NCBI GenBank assembly: GCA_036925085.1
Contig: JAUPFP010000002.1
Location: 1-64,000 of the forward strand
Source of the DNA: Brachycybe producta
Lineage: Eukaryota; Arthropoda; Diplopoda; Playtdesmida; Andrognathidae
Reading direction: 5' to 3'
Length of the DNA stretch: 64,000 nucleotides
Of the stretch, positions 27,691 to 37,441 are shown in pieces. The position numbers were made by a program, and so were the translations under genes. Numbering within the stretch: position 1 is the stretch's first letter; the number at the start of each line of letters is the position of its first letter. The notes under the pieces were generated by a model, which searched no databases, was not told the origin of the DNA, and saw nothing but the letters and a program-made list of their open reading frames with translations.

Positions 27691-28364
27691 GCTGAACATC
27701 TAAATTGGTGTTTGCTATTTAATTGTATTTAAAGATTCATGATTTGCGATGGTTTGATGAATTTGGAGATCTGAACATCCATCATCTATAGTTTTACAGG
27801 GGTGTTAAGAGGTCACAAATTGATAACGGAGAAATTCCGCACCGTACACTTCGGTTAAAAATCTTTTCTTATTCTCAGGACTGAAATCTTGGGATGCATG
27901 TCGGACAGCACGTGCTTAGCAAAACTTGTGTATTAGATAAGCACAGTGGCATAGCCAGGAATTGTTTCATGGGGGGTCCAAATTATATCTGTGATAGGAC
28001 ATATATAATGCATTATGAACATCCACAGGCAACTTTTCGAGGGGGCATAGTGAGCATTTTTGGTGCACAGATCATTATGTGAAAAATGGCGTACCCACCC
28101 CCTAATCAAAATTTGCCAGATCTCTGGCTGAATTGGATTCGTTAGCTATTATGAATGATGGCGAGTGTAATGTGGCTGAAAAATTTTCAGATTTTTTTCT
28201 CTATTTTTAGGTTTGCTCTGGCACCAAAAAATTATTGTATTCTTACCTGATGCACACATTACATTTATCATTTACAAATAAAATAAATTTTCGGTAGTGA
28301 AGCAAACAGAAAAATGCCAAATAAATCTGAAATCATTTTGGCTCACTGTGCTCGCAATCGATTA
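27691..28364. other. Unassigned spacer with possible repeat remnant
   Basis: No gene is visible. Around 27,945-28,110 the words GGCATAGCCAGGAATT and a later G-rich/C-rich pair (GGGGGG near 27,973, CCACCCCC near 28,100) resemble the ends of common animal MITEs. I could not define matching termini or a target duplication. Confidence 0.35.
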
Positions 28365-28372
28365 TACTTATA

Positions 28373-29147
28373 CATGGCCGGATTTAGGGTTTGGCCGACC
28401 CTGGGCCATTATACTTTTGCCGCCCCCACCCCCCAAAACAGCAAAATACACCAAATCTTTATTAAACCAAACAGTGGTGGATCTAAAAATGTGGTGTGTG
28501 CCCTTTCGGTCAAAATTTTTTTAGTAGTCAAGCCTCAGGGATTGGATTGGAGGCTAGCTTAGGTTAGGTTTGGTTAGATAAGGTTGATTAAGATTAGCCT
28601 CCAATCCATTCCCTGAAGCTTGTTAACCGAAAATATTTCGACCAAAATGGGAAACCGCCAAAAATGTTTCATGTGGGGTCCAAAGATGGCCTGAAGGTAG
28701 AAAAAAATTTCAGTGGGTGTTTTGTGTAGCCCTTTACTAGCCTTTTCAGGCCTTTTTTGTTGCATTTTTTGGGGGCAAGCCACACAGGGTCATAGATAGT
28801 AAAACTTTCAGTGGGTGTTCAGTGTCTCCCTAACATAATCAACACCAATGGAGAGCATAGTGAGCCAAAAATTCATTGGGTGTTCACTGTAGCCCTAACC
28901 TACCCCCAATGGCGAGCCCAGCAAGCCTTTTTTGTTGAGTTTTTAGCTTTTTATCAGTGGGGTTCTGGGCCCCTCGGACCCCCTTAAATCCTTCACTGAA
29001 ACCAAAGATACAGTAGTGTCAAAAAATAAAAAAATATAATTTTTTTTACAATTTTTTTTAAATTTTTTTACATAAGATGGCTGTGCTGCCCTTCAAAAAG
29101 TGAGTGCCGCCCTGGGCCATGGCCCACTTGGCCTAAATCCAGCACTG
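28373..29147. mobile_element. Non-autonomous hAT transposon (775 bp) with 8-bp target duplication
   Basis: The element is bounded by TACTTATA at 28,365-28,372 and the identical TACTTATA at 29,148-29,155, an 8-bp duplication typical of hAT transposons. The termini are imperfect inverted repeats: CATGGCCGGATTTAGG at the left and the complement of CAGTGCTGGATTTAGG at the right. Similarity continues inward (ACCCTGGGCCA against GGCCATGGCCCAGGGC, then a TTTTG/GCCGCC-type match). There is no transposase. Inside, 28,530-28,625 forms a strong internal palindrome (arms around GGATTGGATTGGAGGCTA), and 28,690-28,900 holds loose direct repeats of a CAGTGGGTGTT motif. The open frames inside are short and low in credibility. 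Confidence 0.85.
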
Positions 29148-29201
29148 TACTTATACTATGTAAATTATGCAAAAAAATGATCTTTTTCTCATTATGTGTG
29201 T

Positions 29202-29217
29202 GGCCCTGAAAAGGGCC
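29202..29217 (-). promoter_or_regulatory. Histone-type mRNA 3' stem-loop (perfect match)
   Basis: On the minus strand the sequence is GGCCCTTTTCAGGGCC, a 6-bp stem with TTTC loop. It fits the metazoan replication-dependent histone consensus GGYYCTTTTCAGRRCC exactly. It is preceded by ACAAC and followed by ACACA. A purine-rich run (GAGAAAAAGATCA, complement of 29,178-29,190) follows about 12 bases downstream, where the U7-binding histone downstream element belongs. No intact histone coding region lies upstream, so this looks like a detached or pseudogene-associated signal. Confidence 0.65.
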
Positions 29218-29300
29218 GTTGTTTAGATCTTTAGATGTTCATCGCAAGACTTTTACATCTTCTCGGTCTTCTGGATCTTCCTTTTTCTTAGTAAGTGTGT

Positions 29301-29315
29301 GGCCCTGAAAAGGCC
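29301..29315 (-). promoter_or_regulatory. Second histone-type 3' stem-loop, one base short
   Basis: The minus strand reads GGCCTTTTCAGGGCC, the same signal with one C of the 5' arm lost. It has the same flanks (AACAAC before, ACACAC after) and again a purine-rich element downstream (AAGAAAAAGGAAGATCC, complement of 29,273-29,289). Together with the copy 100 bp away it forms a tandem duplication of a complete histone 3'-processing unit. No histone open frame is intact upstream. Confidence 0.55.
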
Positions 29316-29796
29316 GTTGTTTAGATGGGGTTAGAAAAGGCTTTCGGTTTTCTGTATTTCAGTCAAACTGGTGAATCGTAACGTCGATTTGTATCTTATT
29401 TCAGATGGAGCACATCGGGAAAAGCCTTGTGCCTGTAAATGTTTAAAATGATGTTAGATATGAAGAATATGGCAGATTGAAACTTTGCATTACGAAAAGT
29501 TCCCCAAGAAAATGCAAGAAAGTTGCGGATGTGGATCACAAGTTCAATTCATTTCAAGAAAAGCTCTTCTTATAACTTGTGACATTTTGTTGTTGTTCAA
29601 TCATCAAACAACTGCATACTTACTTGATCATTTTAAAATGCCCATCAAATGCAATTGAAATTTATGTAAAAAAATAATTAAATCATTTTATACGATTAAT
29701 TGGCGATTATTTTATTTTAAATTTAAAAAAAAACTAGTTCGGTTTCTTTATAAAAGACAGTGAAAAGACAGTGATTGTTTTTGTAAATTATCTAGG

Positions 29797-29954
<158 letters not shown>

Positions 29955-30620
29955 AGAACACAAATATATAAATGTATATTATACAATTAATTTATTAAAA
30001 TATAAAAATGAAAATTATCCAAACATCTAAACTGGTATTTATGACTAGAACAGCTGTTCAAATAAAGTTGAGAATTGTTTTGAAAAGGGTCCATGAATCC
30101 AATTAGCAATACCAGTAAGATATTTTGTAATTGCCATATAGATCTGATAGGGAGGGGCTAGGTTACATACTGATCTTTGAACCAAATTTACTGAAAATAT
30201 CTTTCTATTCTACTTTTTATTGTGAGAACTTTTTTTGAATTGTTGGCTTTAGACATTCAACTTTTTTATTTGTGCATTTTAGTCAAAAGTTTTTGCAAGC
30301 TTTACTGTTGATTATTGAAGATTATTGTTGTTATTGAAGTTTAGTTAGTTATTCTAGATTTTGTGATTGTTGCCGAGTGTGACACTGAACTGAGTTTTTC
30401 CTTTGAAATACAAGAAACTGCAGTAAAAGTAAGACAATTTTATTTTCTATAATACATTTCATTTCATTCAAATTCAATTCTATTTAAAATTCATTTCGTT
30501 GTGTCTTTGAATTTGTGGTGTTGGACCATACACTAAAATACAATACTTTCAACGAAAATTTACCTTCACCAAAACAAAATATCAAATATGACTACTGAAA
30601 TTCAACATATGACATAAACG
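29955..30620. other. Unassigned AT-rich stretch
   Basis: I see no coding region, RNA gene or clear repeat in this interval. Confidence 0.4.
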
Positions 30621-30622
30621 AA

Positions 30623-30769
30623 GTGTGCCCTACAATTCTTGTGTCTTGAAACTTTTTTCTAGGAGGCCCCAATTTCGATTTATTCAGTCGCAAAAAACGT
30701 CTTTTGATCTAACTCAAAACTGGGACCCCCTAGAAGAAAGTTTCAATACAAAAGAATTGTAGGGCACAC
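30623..30769. repeat. 147-bp palindromic (MITE-like) element
   Basis: The sequence starts with GTGTGCCCTACAATTCTTG and ends with its near-exact complement. Arms of about 60 bases pair with few mismatches (GAAACTTTTTTCTAGGAGGCCCCAA against its mirror), leaving a short central region around TTTATTCAGTCGC. A diverged copy of the right part lies at about 30,958-31,072, ending in the same ATTGTAGGGCACAC. The family has therefore inserted or duplicated at least twice here. The structure suggests a fold-back or MITE, but I cannot name the superfamily. Confidence 0.75.
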
Positions 30770-30957
30770 GTTGTTCATGTCTCCTAATGAATTTCGTAAT
30801 AATCTGCTGATCCGTGCACCAAGGATGGCGAAAAACATTGAACGCCATCAAACTTTTTTTATTTTGCAACTTGTCTCCTCTGTTCCAAAAGATGCATAGG
30901 AAAAAGAGAGGAGAGGAAAGAGATGAGAGAAAAAAATCCTTATCAGAAGATAGCCTT

Positions 30958-31072
30958 TTCCTCCTCCCAGGGGCCCCAATTTTGATTTATTCAGTTGCAA
31001 AAACATTTTTTTTTCTAACTCAAAACTGGGGCATCCTAAAAGAAAGTGACTATACAAGAGAATTGTAGGGCA
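30958..31072. repeat. Diverged partial copy of the 30.6-kb palindromic element
   Basis: Shares the central GGGGCCCCAATTTTGATTTATTCAG, the CTAACTCAAAACTGGG segment and the terminal ATTGTAGGGCACAC with the palindrome at 30,623-30,769, but lacks a matching left arm. The preceding 30,895-30,950 is purine-rich (GAGAGGAGAGG type). Confidence 0.7.
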
Positions 31073-31413
31073 CACTTCAAAATTGTAATATTTTCATGAT
31101 TTTGGGATAAAGAGGCTACAAGTTTATTTTGGTATTATTTATTATTCGTGATGTTTCAATTTTGGGTTTTCTGGTAAAAGTTTGTGGCTTGGTGTTTAGC
31201 GTAGTATACAAATAACATAATGTATATAATAGTTTATAAATAACATTTACTTAAAATAATTCGTCACAAACGTGAGATTTATTTCAACCAATAAAAATAT
31301 ATTGTGAAATCATAAATTGACAAAAAAATAGCATGTATTCAATTAAAAATTAAAAATTTTGCTAAGGTAATTTTTGTGATTCATAAATCCATTTTGAGTA
31401 TAGGTACTTTACC

Positions 31414-31500
31414 ATGCCTAAGAGGAAGCTAAAAAAGAAAACTAAAAGGGCAGAATCAATAAGACGTAGGTGGCATCTTAGACGTCAAAGAGACAATAGG
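31414..31500 (+). other. Possible short first exon of an unrecognised basic protein
   Basis: An ATG at 31,414 opens a very basic frame (MPKRKLKKKTKRAESIRRR onward, about 28 codons). It ends at AATAG followed by GTAATTTTTTTG, a plausible splice donor at 31,501. I found no convincing downstream exon, although the codons downstream of 31,700 are open in places. The Lys/Arg-rich start would suit a nuclear or nucleic-acid-binding protein, for example one encoded by a transposon, but nothing identifies it. Confidence 0.25.
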
Positions 31501-33220
31501 TAATTTTTTTGTTATGTTTATATGTAAGCTGCTAATTTTCCACTTTCAACTGGAATTTTCACTGAACAAATAAATTATACCATTTTATAATTGATAATCA
31601 AGACAAAAGTCTGGTCACGGCAATTATTTCAGTAGTTGATCAAATATTGGGGTATGTGTGTGCGTACCCACATCATAATAGAGCAAAGATAATTTTCGAC
31701 AATGAATGATGCACACAGGCCACCCAGAGTGGAAAAAAGGACAATCTGCCCCCAGGCCACCACAACAGAAAGGGCCCCATCAAAACTTTCAAACAACTTT
31801 GTAGGAAAAATCAATAATAACTCAATAAACACACACTCATCTAAATGTAGAAAAAAACTAAACTTAAAAAAATACAGCTTTGCAATTGAGGCACGAAGTG
31901 CTGGTCGATTTAGTTGTATTTGATTTCATGAGGTGTAGTCCAGCTCTGATAGTTGCAGACATAAATATATAGGGTTACTGGGCAAAAGGGTCCATTTGCA
32001 GGTACAGGTAGTCACCTGACTGTATCGGGGAGGGTTAGGCAGTTGAGAGTAGGTGTGGCCCTGAGTTCTATGAAGGCTCTGGGCAGCCCTGAATGCATAG
32101 AATCAAAACAGAATTTTAAAATCAAACAGTGGTAGTACATCAACCAGGCATGATATTTGCAGATAATGATCGAAACAAAATATCACTGCCAGTGCAAATT
32201 CAAATTCAAACTGCTATAGGCAGTGGGGCAGTGGTACACATTGTTTTTGTGACTACTGAAGTATTTGCCATACATAACTAGACTTTTCACTCAAATTCTG
32301 CATGCACTTAATATAGTGATTTTATAAATGGTATAAGTGAATATAAATCTGAAATACTTGTTAAAATTCAATCCAAGGGATGCTGAGCAATGGGATGACG
32401 AGATGCAGGGAGAACAACCAAATATTCCCCGAAGCCCTGACGTACAACATAGACCCACAGGCCCAGAAACACATCAACCCACATTAATGGAAGACACCGC
32501 CAGTTCGTCATCAACTGGTGATTCCCTTCTGCATCTTTCACATGCAAAAAAGCCTGCACGTGGTAATCTTAAAAATAATTTCCATGAATATCACAATAGA
32601 ATTGTACCAATCCATTCTTAGATTATACAAGAGAGCCACTGTCAAGGGATAGGTTGTCACGACCTGGAACATCAGCAGGTCCTTTGATGACGTGCCACAT
32701 GTGTGACGAGGAACTTTTCTTTTAATATATTCCTCTACTTACCATGACACATTTGATTTCTTAATGTAACAACCCACCAGGTTGCACAAACACAAAACTC
32801 AATGGTAATTCACCATTCTGACTCCATTTAGGAGGGCGGGATTGTACATGGTTCGCCCTCCAAGCAAATGGCGTCCCTCTTCAAAGTTGATGGCTGAACT
32901 GATCGATGGTGACAAGAAAAAATGACGAAACAAGACAGGTCCGTCAATGGACCAAATCGGGCGGATGGTACGGTGAAGGTGTTGCAATGAGGGAGATGTG
33001 AACCCTAGCATTTCCCTCCCCAGCAACCCCCAAATAATGAAACACAAGGCAGTAGCAAAAGTTAAAGAAAAAAAGGATTAATATTAACTCGGAAAACAAA
33101 ATAAAAAATTAACTATTACTACTGACCAACTTGGCCAGCAGGCAAGCATGTTAGGGGGGACTATTTTGATGAATGGCGGAATGGATGAAAACTACTAGTC
33201 CGAACAATCGGAACAATAGA
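31501..33220. other. Unassigned stretch; weakly coding-like segments, no identity
   Basis: Open frames at 31,702-31,923 and 32,337-32,621 on the plus strand have non-repetitive composition, and the second is Pro/Ser/Thr-rich. Neither shows a domain I recognise. They could be exon remnants of whatever protein begins at 31,414, or chance. No RNA gene or clear repeat was seen. Confidence 0.3.
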
Positions 33221-33227
33221 AATGGCC

Positions 33228-33462
33228 GGAAGGTATGGTTTTGTTAAACTAAGCTTATAGCAGGGGGTCAGGGGTGCAGCCCCATCTTTAAAGGATTATG
33301 TCATGAAATCAGTCGATTGTTCAGACTGTTCCCGAATTTGATCAATGGGAAGAATGGTCAGAACAATGGACTAATTTGATGAAATCATTTTTTAAAAATT
33401 GGGTGCTGTGCCCCAATACCCCTGCACTAAATTTCATTTAACAAAACTGAACCTTTTAAGAG
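33228..33462. repeat. MITE-like element with ~60-bp inverted ends
   Basis: The left arm (from about 33,228: GGTATGGTTTTGTTAAACT, then AGCAGGGGGTCAGGGGTGCAG) is mirrored at the right end. The right-hand complement reads GGTTCAGTTTTGTTAAATG, then GTGCAGGGGTATTGGGGCACAG. The arms are imperfect, with perhaps 75-80% pairing by eye. The spacer is about 110 bp. No coding capacity. A target duplication could not be defined with certainty. Confidence 0.6.
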
Positions 33463-34806
33463 GGTTACAAAGTAGATTAATTTCTAAACATATTCATAGA
33501 TGGTGCTCGCATCGCTCTCATACACCTTATTATGTACATATGTTAATTTTTTTTCTATGTATTAGAGGCTACAATGGACAAATTTTTTCCGCCATCTTGG
33601 ATGTCCGTTAGCGTGATTTAAGTCACCAACGTATTTTATTTTGCTTTTTTCTAGCAAATTTTTTTAAATTTTTGAAAAAAATAAATATAAAAATAAAGAT
33701 TTAGCGAAATTTCGTAATAAAATAACATAATTTTAGTTAGGGAAGCGACTCTAAAATAAAAACGTAAACGAAATCATTCACCTTATATACGGCGATTTGT
33801 GTGGTCATTTTTGACTAAAAAATCGCTGCTAAAGGTAGATTTTTTTAAATTTTATTGTTCTTTCCACTTAATATTCTTACCTTAATCGGAAATCTTCCAT
33901 GTAGGGTTGGTTATTCTTTTTAAAATGACGTCGTTTTCCATCGAAGCGGTGGAAAAATGGTGTCGTTTTCAACTTTCTCAAACGGCGTTAAACCGCTTCT
34001 GCGCATGCGCGCTCATTTCGGTTCAAACGAAATTCAAATACGTACTCTCTAACCAGGCCTTGACTGAATCAGATTCTTATTGATTGACTTTTACTTCAAT
34101 ATAAAAATAAACGTATGCAATTAGGTAATGAAATTTACTTGTTCTTATAGAAAACAAATAAATCTACCACCACATTTTTTTATTTTACTATTATCTCTTT
34201 TGTAAAAATAAGCTAATGGCTACCAAATATGTAGCTTTCTTTTCCTACGAGATTTTGCATAGGAAAATAAAAACACCTTTTTAAATACTTAATTAAAAAT
34301 ATTTAAAGGCAGATTTAAAGTCTGAAAAATCTTTAATCAGTACCATTAAACAATCTAATATTTATTACAGTTTTAATCACATTTTAAAAACTTATATGTC
34401 TCCAGATAATGGCTACCAAACCTAACTGTATGTTTGAAATTTAAATTAGCATTATGTCTATGCTAATTCAATACAAGTGGCGCCTCTGATGTCAGACACT
34501 GCAATCAGTGTCGTCTGTCAAAAGAAAACGTCCGTGATGCTTCTGTAACCCTCTTAACTGTTTCTACTGTTCTTCTGATTGTTCTGACTAAGTGTCCACC
34601 TGTTCTGAATGTTTTAACCATTCTGAAATTAATCAAAGTAGCACCTCTGCACATTACACAATGCAATAAAGAGTGAATGAAACACATAGCTTGAGGACCA
34701 GCCTGGCCTCCAGTAAGTCCTTGATTTTTCCTCTCCTGACTGCCAACTGGGCAGTTTGAATCTTAAATATTTCAAAAAACTAAATTTAAATTAAAAATAT
34801 GACTGA
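33463..34806. other. Non-coding stretch
   Basis: Contains the right terminus of the candidate 7.26-kb element at 34,046-34,063 and a CpG-bearing GCGCATGCGCGC word near 34,000. An AATGGCTACCAAA word is directly repeated at about 34,214 and 34,408. No gene seen. Confidence 0.4.
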
Positions 34807-36716
34807 CTAAAAGTCATTAGGACAATCACTTTCATTTTCTTTTGTTGAATTATTTATGGAGCGTAATGCTTTTCCTTCAACATTGAGCTTCGATCGCATT
34901 GCTCCTCTAACTTCCTGCAATGAAATACCAAATTTGACCATTACATGTGATTGTATATCATCAACAATGTTTTTGTTAAGAACATTGGTTTTCTTGGCTG
35001 AATTACCATTTATACCACGCAAGACACTGTTACCCAATGTCTCCTCCCCAAAGACTATTTTCATCAAGTCTCCTGTGTATTTTGTATTGGAGTCATCCCT
35101 ACAAAGGGCTAATTTACTTTGCCTAATGCTAAGGAAACTACCCATTGTCATAATTGGATCATTGAATTTGACAGTAGTTAATTTTTCAGCATCAGCTAGT
35201 TTTAGATTTTTAAGAAATTTAACCTTCTCTTTTAGTTTCTGAATTTTTGCAGCTTTTCTTTGAAGTTTTTGAAGACTTGCTTCTTTTTCAACAAGTAAAT
35301 TCTTTGTCTGCTCTTCAAGTTGTTTCAATTTACTGACTTTCATTGTACACATTCTGCATTCCTTCGAACTTCTGTTGTTGGAACCAGCTGGTGAAGCTTC
35401 CTTAAAAATTTCTTGTAACATTGCATCGTGTTTTTCTTTAATTATTTTTGGCTTGTGCAGGGTTACTGTATTTTCAAATAAAGTATTGTTGCTAGAAAAG
35501 AAGTATTAAATATGAAGACTTTTAAATAAGTGAATTAAACCAATTTTCTCAACAATTAACTTCATATTTATACATTACCTTTTTTCACTTAAATCGCTGA
35601 ATGGTATCTTTTTTTTCTTGTTTATTTTCCCAATTCCAAGTTCTCTAGGTGAATCGAATAATGGCAAGTCTTCAAAACTTAATGTCTTTTGCAAGACTTT
35701 CAAAAGATTGGCTTCAAGTTGTGATTTGCTTTCTGTGATTAAATCACTGAATTAATTAATGTTTACATGGCCTTTAAGTGGCATATATATGTAAAATTAG
35801 TATCTCTAATAGCATAGGTGAAAAGATGGGGTCCTATATAAGAAAGCCAAAATGGGTTAACATATAAGTCAATTAAATTTAAGTCAATTAGTTTCTGATA
35901 TGATTCGTATTCTAAAAATTACAATTTTTTTATGTTTTCAAACTTTTTTTGGGCTTTCTTTGGCTGTTTTTTAAACATTTCAGTAATGATTTCATTATTT
36001 TATTTTATTTATACATATTTATAAATATATAATTTCCCAGTTTTTTCAGTTATTTTTAAAACAATCTAAAATATTAGCAATTAGCCTAAAATAAAAAAAT
36101 CAGTAGACCTACTTAAATGTTTAAAAAAAGTGAAATAGTTAAAAAAACTCAAGTTTAAAAAAGTAAAAAATTCATAACTTTCAAAATACAAACCAAAACT
36201 AATCAGGTTCCTAACTTAAATCTATGTTATTAAAAGTAATAAATTAAGAAGTATTGACTCATTGCCTTAGATAACAGAAAAAATAGTCAATGCATCTAAA
36301 TTAATTTAAATTGATTTTATGTTAACTCATTTTAATTGGCTTTGCTTATATACTATGCAATTTTTAATCTATGCACTACCTTCACTAAGGGTTACATTTG
36401 GCTAATTAAGCTAAAAAGAGAAAAAAAATTGATGTAAAGGTTTAGGGTGCCTTTATAGATATTTATTTTCCTTTTGCCCTCCTGGACCATACCAAATACA
36501 GTGGCTAATGTTGTGCTCCATAGATAACTTTTTAATTTGGATGCAAAATTTTATATTAATATTACTTGCCTCCAAACTGCCTAATTAGTGCAGGGTACTC
36601 TGCTCCCTCCCAATCAATTAAAACATCAATGAAGTCCACTGAATTGCAGTTCAGATCAATCTCACTTTTGATGAATGAGAAAGTAACAACAGCCATGTTC
36701 CTTTCATCATACAAAT
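34807..36716 (-). CDS. Spliced BEN-domain protein with coiled coil (5' end not found)
   Basis: Three exons read consistently on the minus strand. The exon at 36,716-36,570 (preceded by TTTTTGCAG) carries LYDERNMAVVTFSF and ends at a GC-type donor, G|GCAAGT. The exon at 35,746-35,579 (preceded by AATTCAG) ends AG|GTAATG. The terminal exon at 35,491-34,807 follows TTTTCTAG, and its phase matches the donor of the second exon. The terminal exon encodes a CxxC (near ECRMC), a long Lys/Glu/Leu coiled coil, then a BEN domain over roughly the last 90 residues (DLMKIVFGEETL to VEGKALRS), ending at TAA. BEN domains bind DNA and act in chromatin and transcriptional repression, and also occur in some viral and transposon proteins. 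The phase between the first and second exons does not match directly, so at least one exon or a different donor is missing, and the start codon is unidentified. It is divergently placed to the transposase at 37.4 kb, with no stop inside the three exons. It could be a host gene or the transposon's second protein. Confidence 0.7.
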
Positions 36717-37441
36717 CTGCAAAAACATTATTATATTTTCAGCCATATTGCAGAGAAACTGAGAACAAAGAAAATGGATGACTTGTGACAACCGATGAGA
36801 ACAAAGATGACTCATGAAAAAATAAAGTTGGCTGTTGATTTTTTTGCCTAACTTCCCCACAGTGTATGTTTCAGATAATGAATTTCTCTTGTATAGGAGC
36901 CATCTAGTGGGCTGTTTATAATCATGTATGTATTACAGTTAACTTTAGGGAGGAAAATTACTTATTTTAAAAGCCAGATAGCTGTACAGGAACAGGAGGT
37001 AGAAAGCACACAATGGAGGAAAGATAGGGACATCTAAGAAATCGAAGCCATTTTCTTTCCAATACTGTATGAAGATAACATGGTAGCATTTGGCTAGTTG
37101 TTTATTTTTTATAGACTCTAAGATGATCTCAGGACCAAATTTACTATTATGAGATATATAGTTCTGGTTTTATTATAAATTGATGCTTATACATTTTTAA
37201 ACTGTACTTCATAGTATAAAGTGCTGTTCAATCAATTCAATTCACAAGTTAATACACTTGTAATCAGATCAATTCTGCTCATTTTGCAGTTCTAAATGCA
37301 TCATTTTTTAATTCAGGTTAAATTGTTCAGTCAAGTGATAAAAGACATATAGGGCAGTGGTCATCACTCATTTTAGGTTGTGATTAGATCAGTGTGAGCT
37401 ATATATACAGTATATATATAGCAAGTACATGCAGATATAAT
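36717..37441. promoter_or_regulatory. Divergent intergenic region between BEN gene and transposase
   Basis: About 0.7 kb separates the two divergent coding units. A TATATATACAG/TATATATAGC stretch lies at 37,402-37,424, just upstream of the chosen transposase start, and could serve as a TATA element. An upstream BEN exon may also lie here. No other signal is clear. Confidence 0.3.

Noticed and set aside
28480-28620. tRNA or snRNA-like fold from the internal palindrome of the hAT MITE
   Set aside because: No A/B box or conserved RNA motif; explained by the MITE hairpin.
29330-29460. Possible histone H3 remnant upstream of the stem-loops (GAAATAAGATACAAATCGAC resembles the REIRRYQKST region)
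   Set aside because: The match needs many gaps, and the other strand shows a good splice acceptor at the same spot; too weak to annotate.
30814-31075. Open frames on both strands near 30.9 kb
   Set aside because: They lie in a purine-rich spacer and the partial palindromic repeat; no domain.
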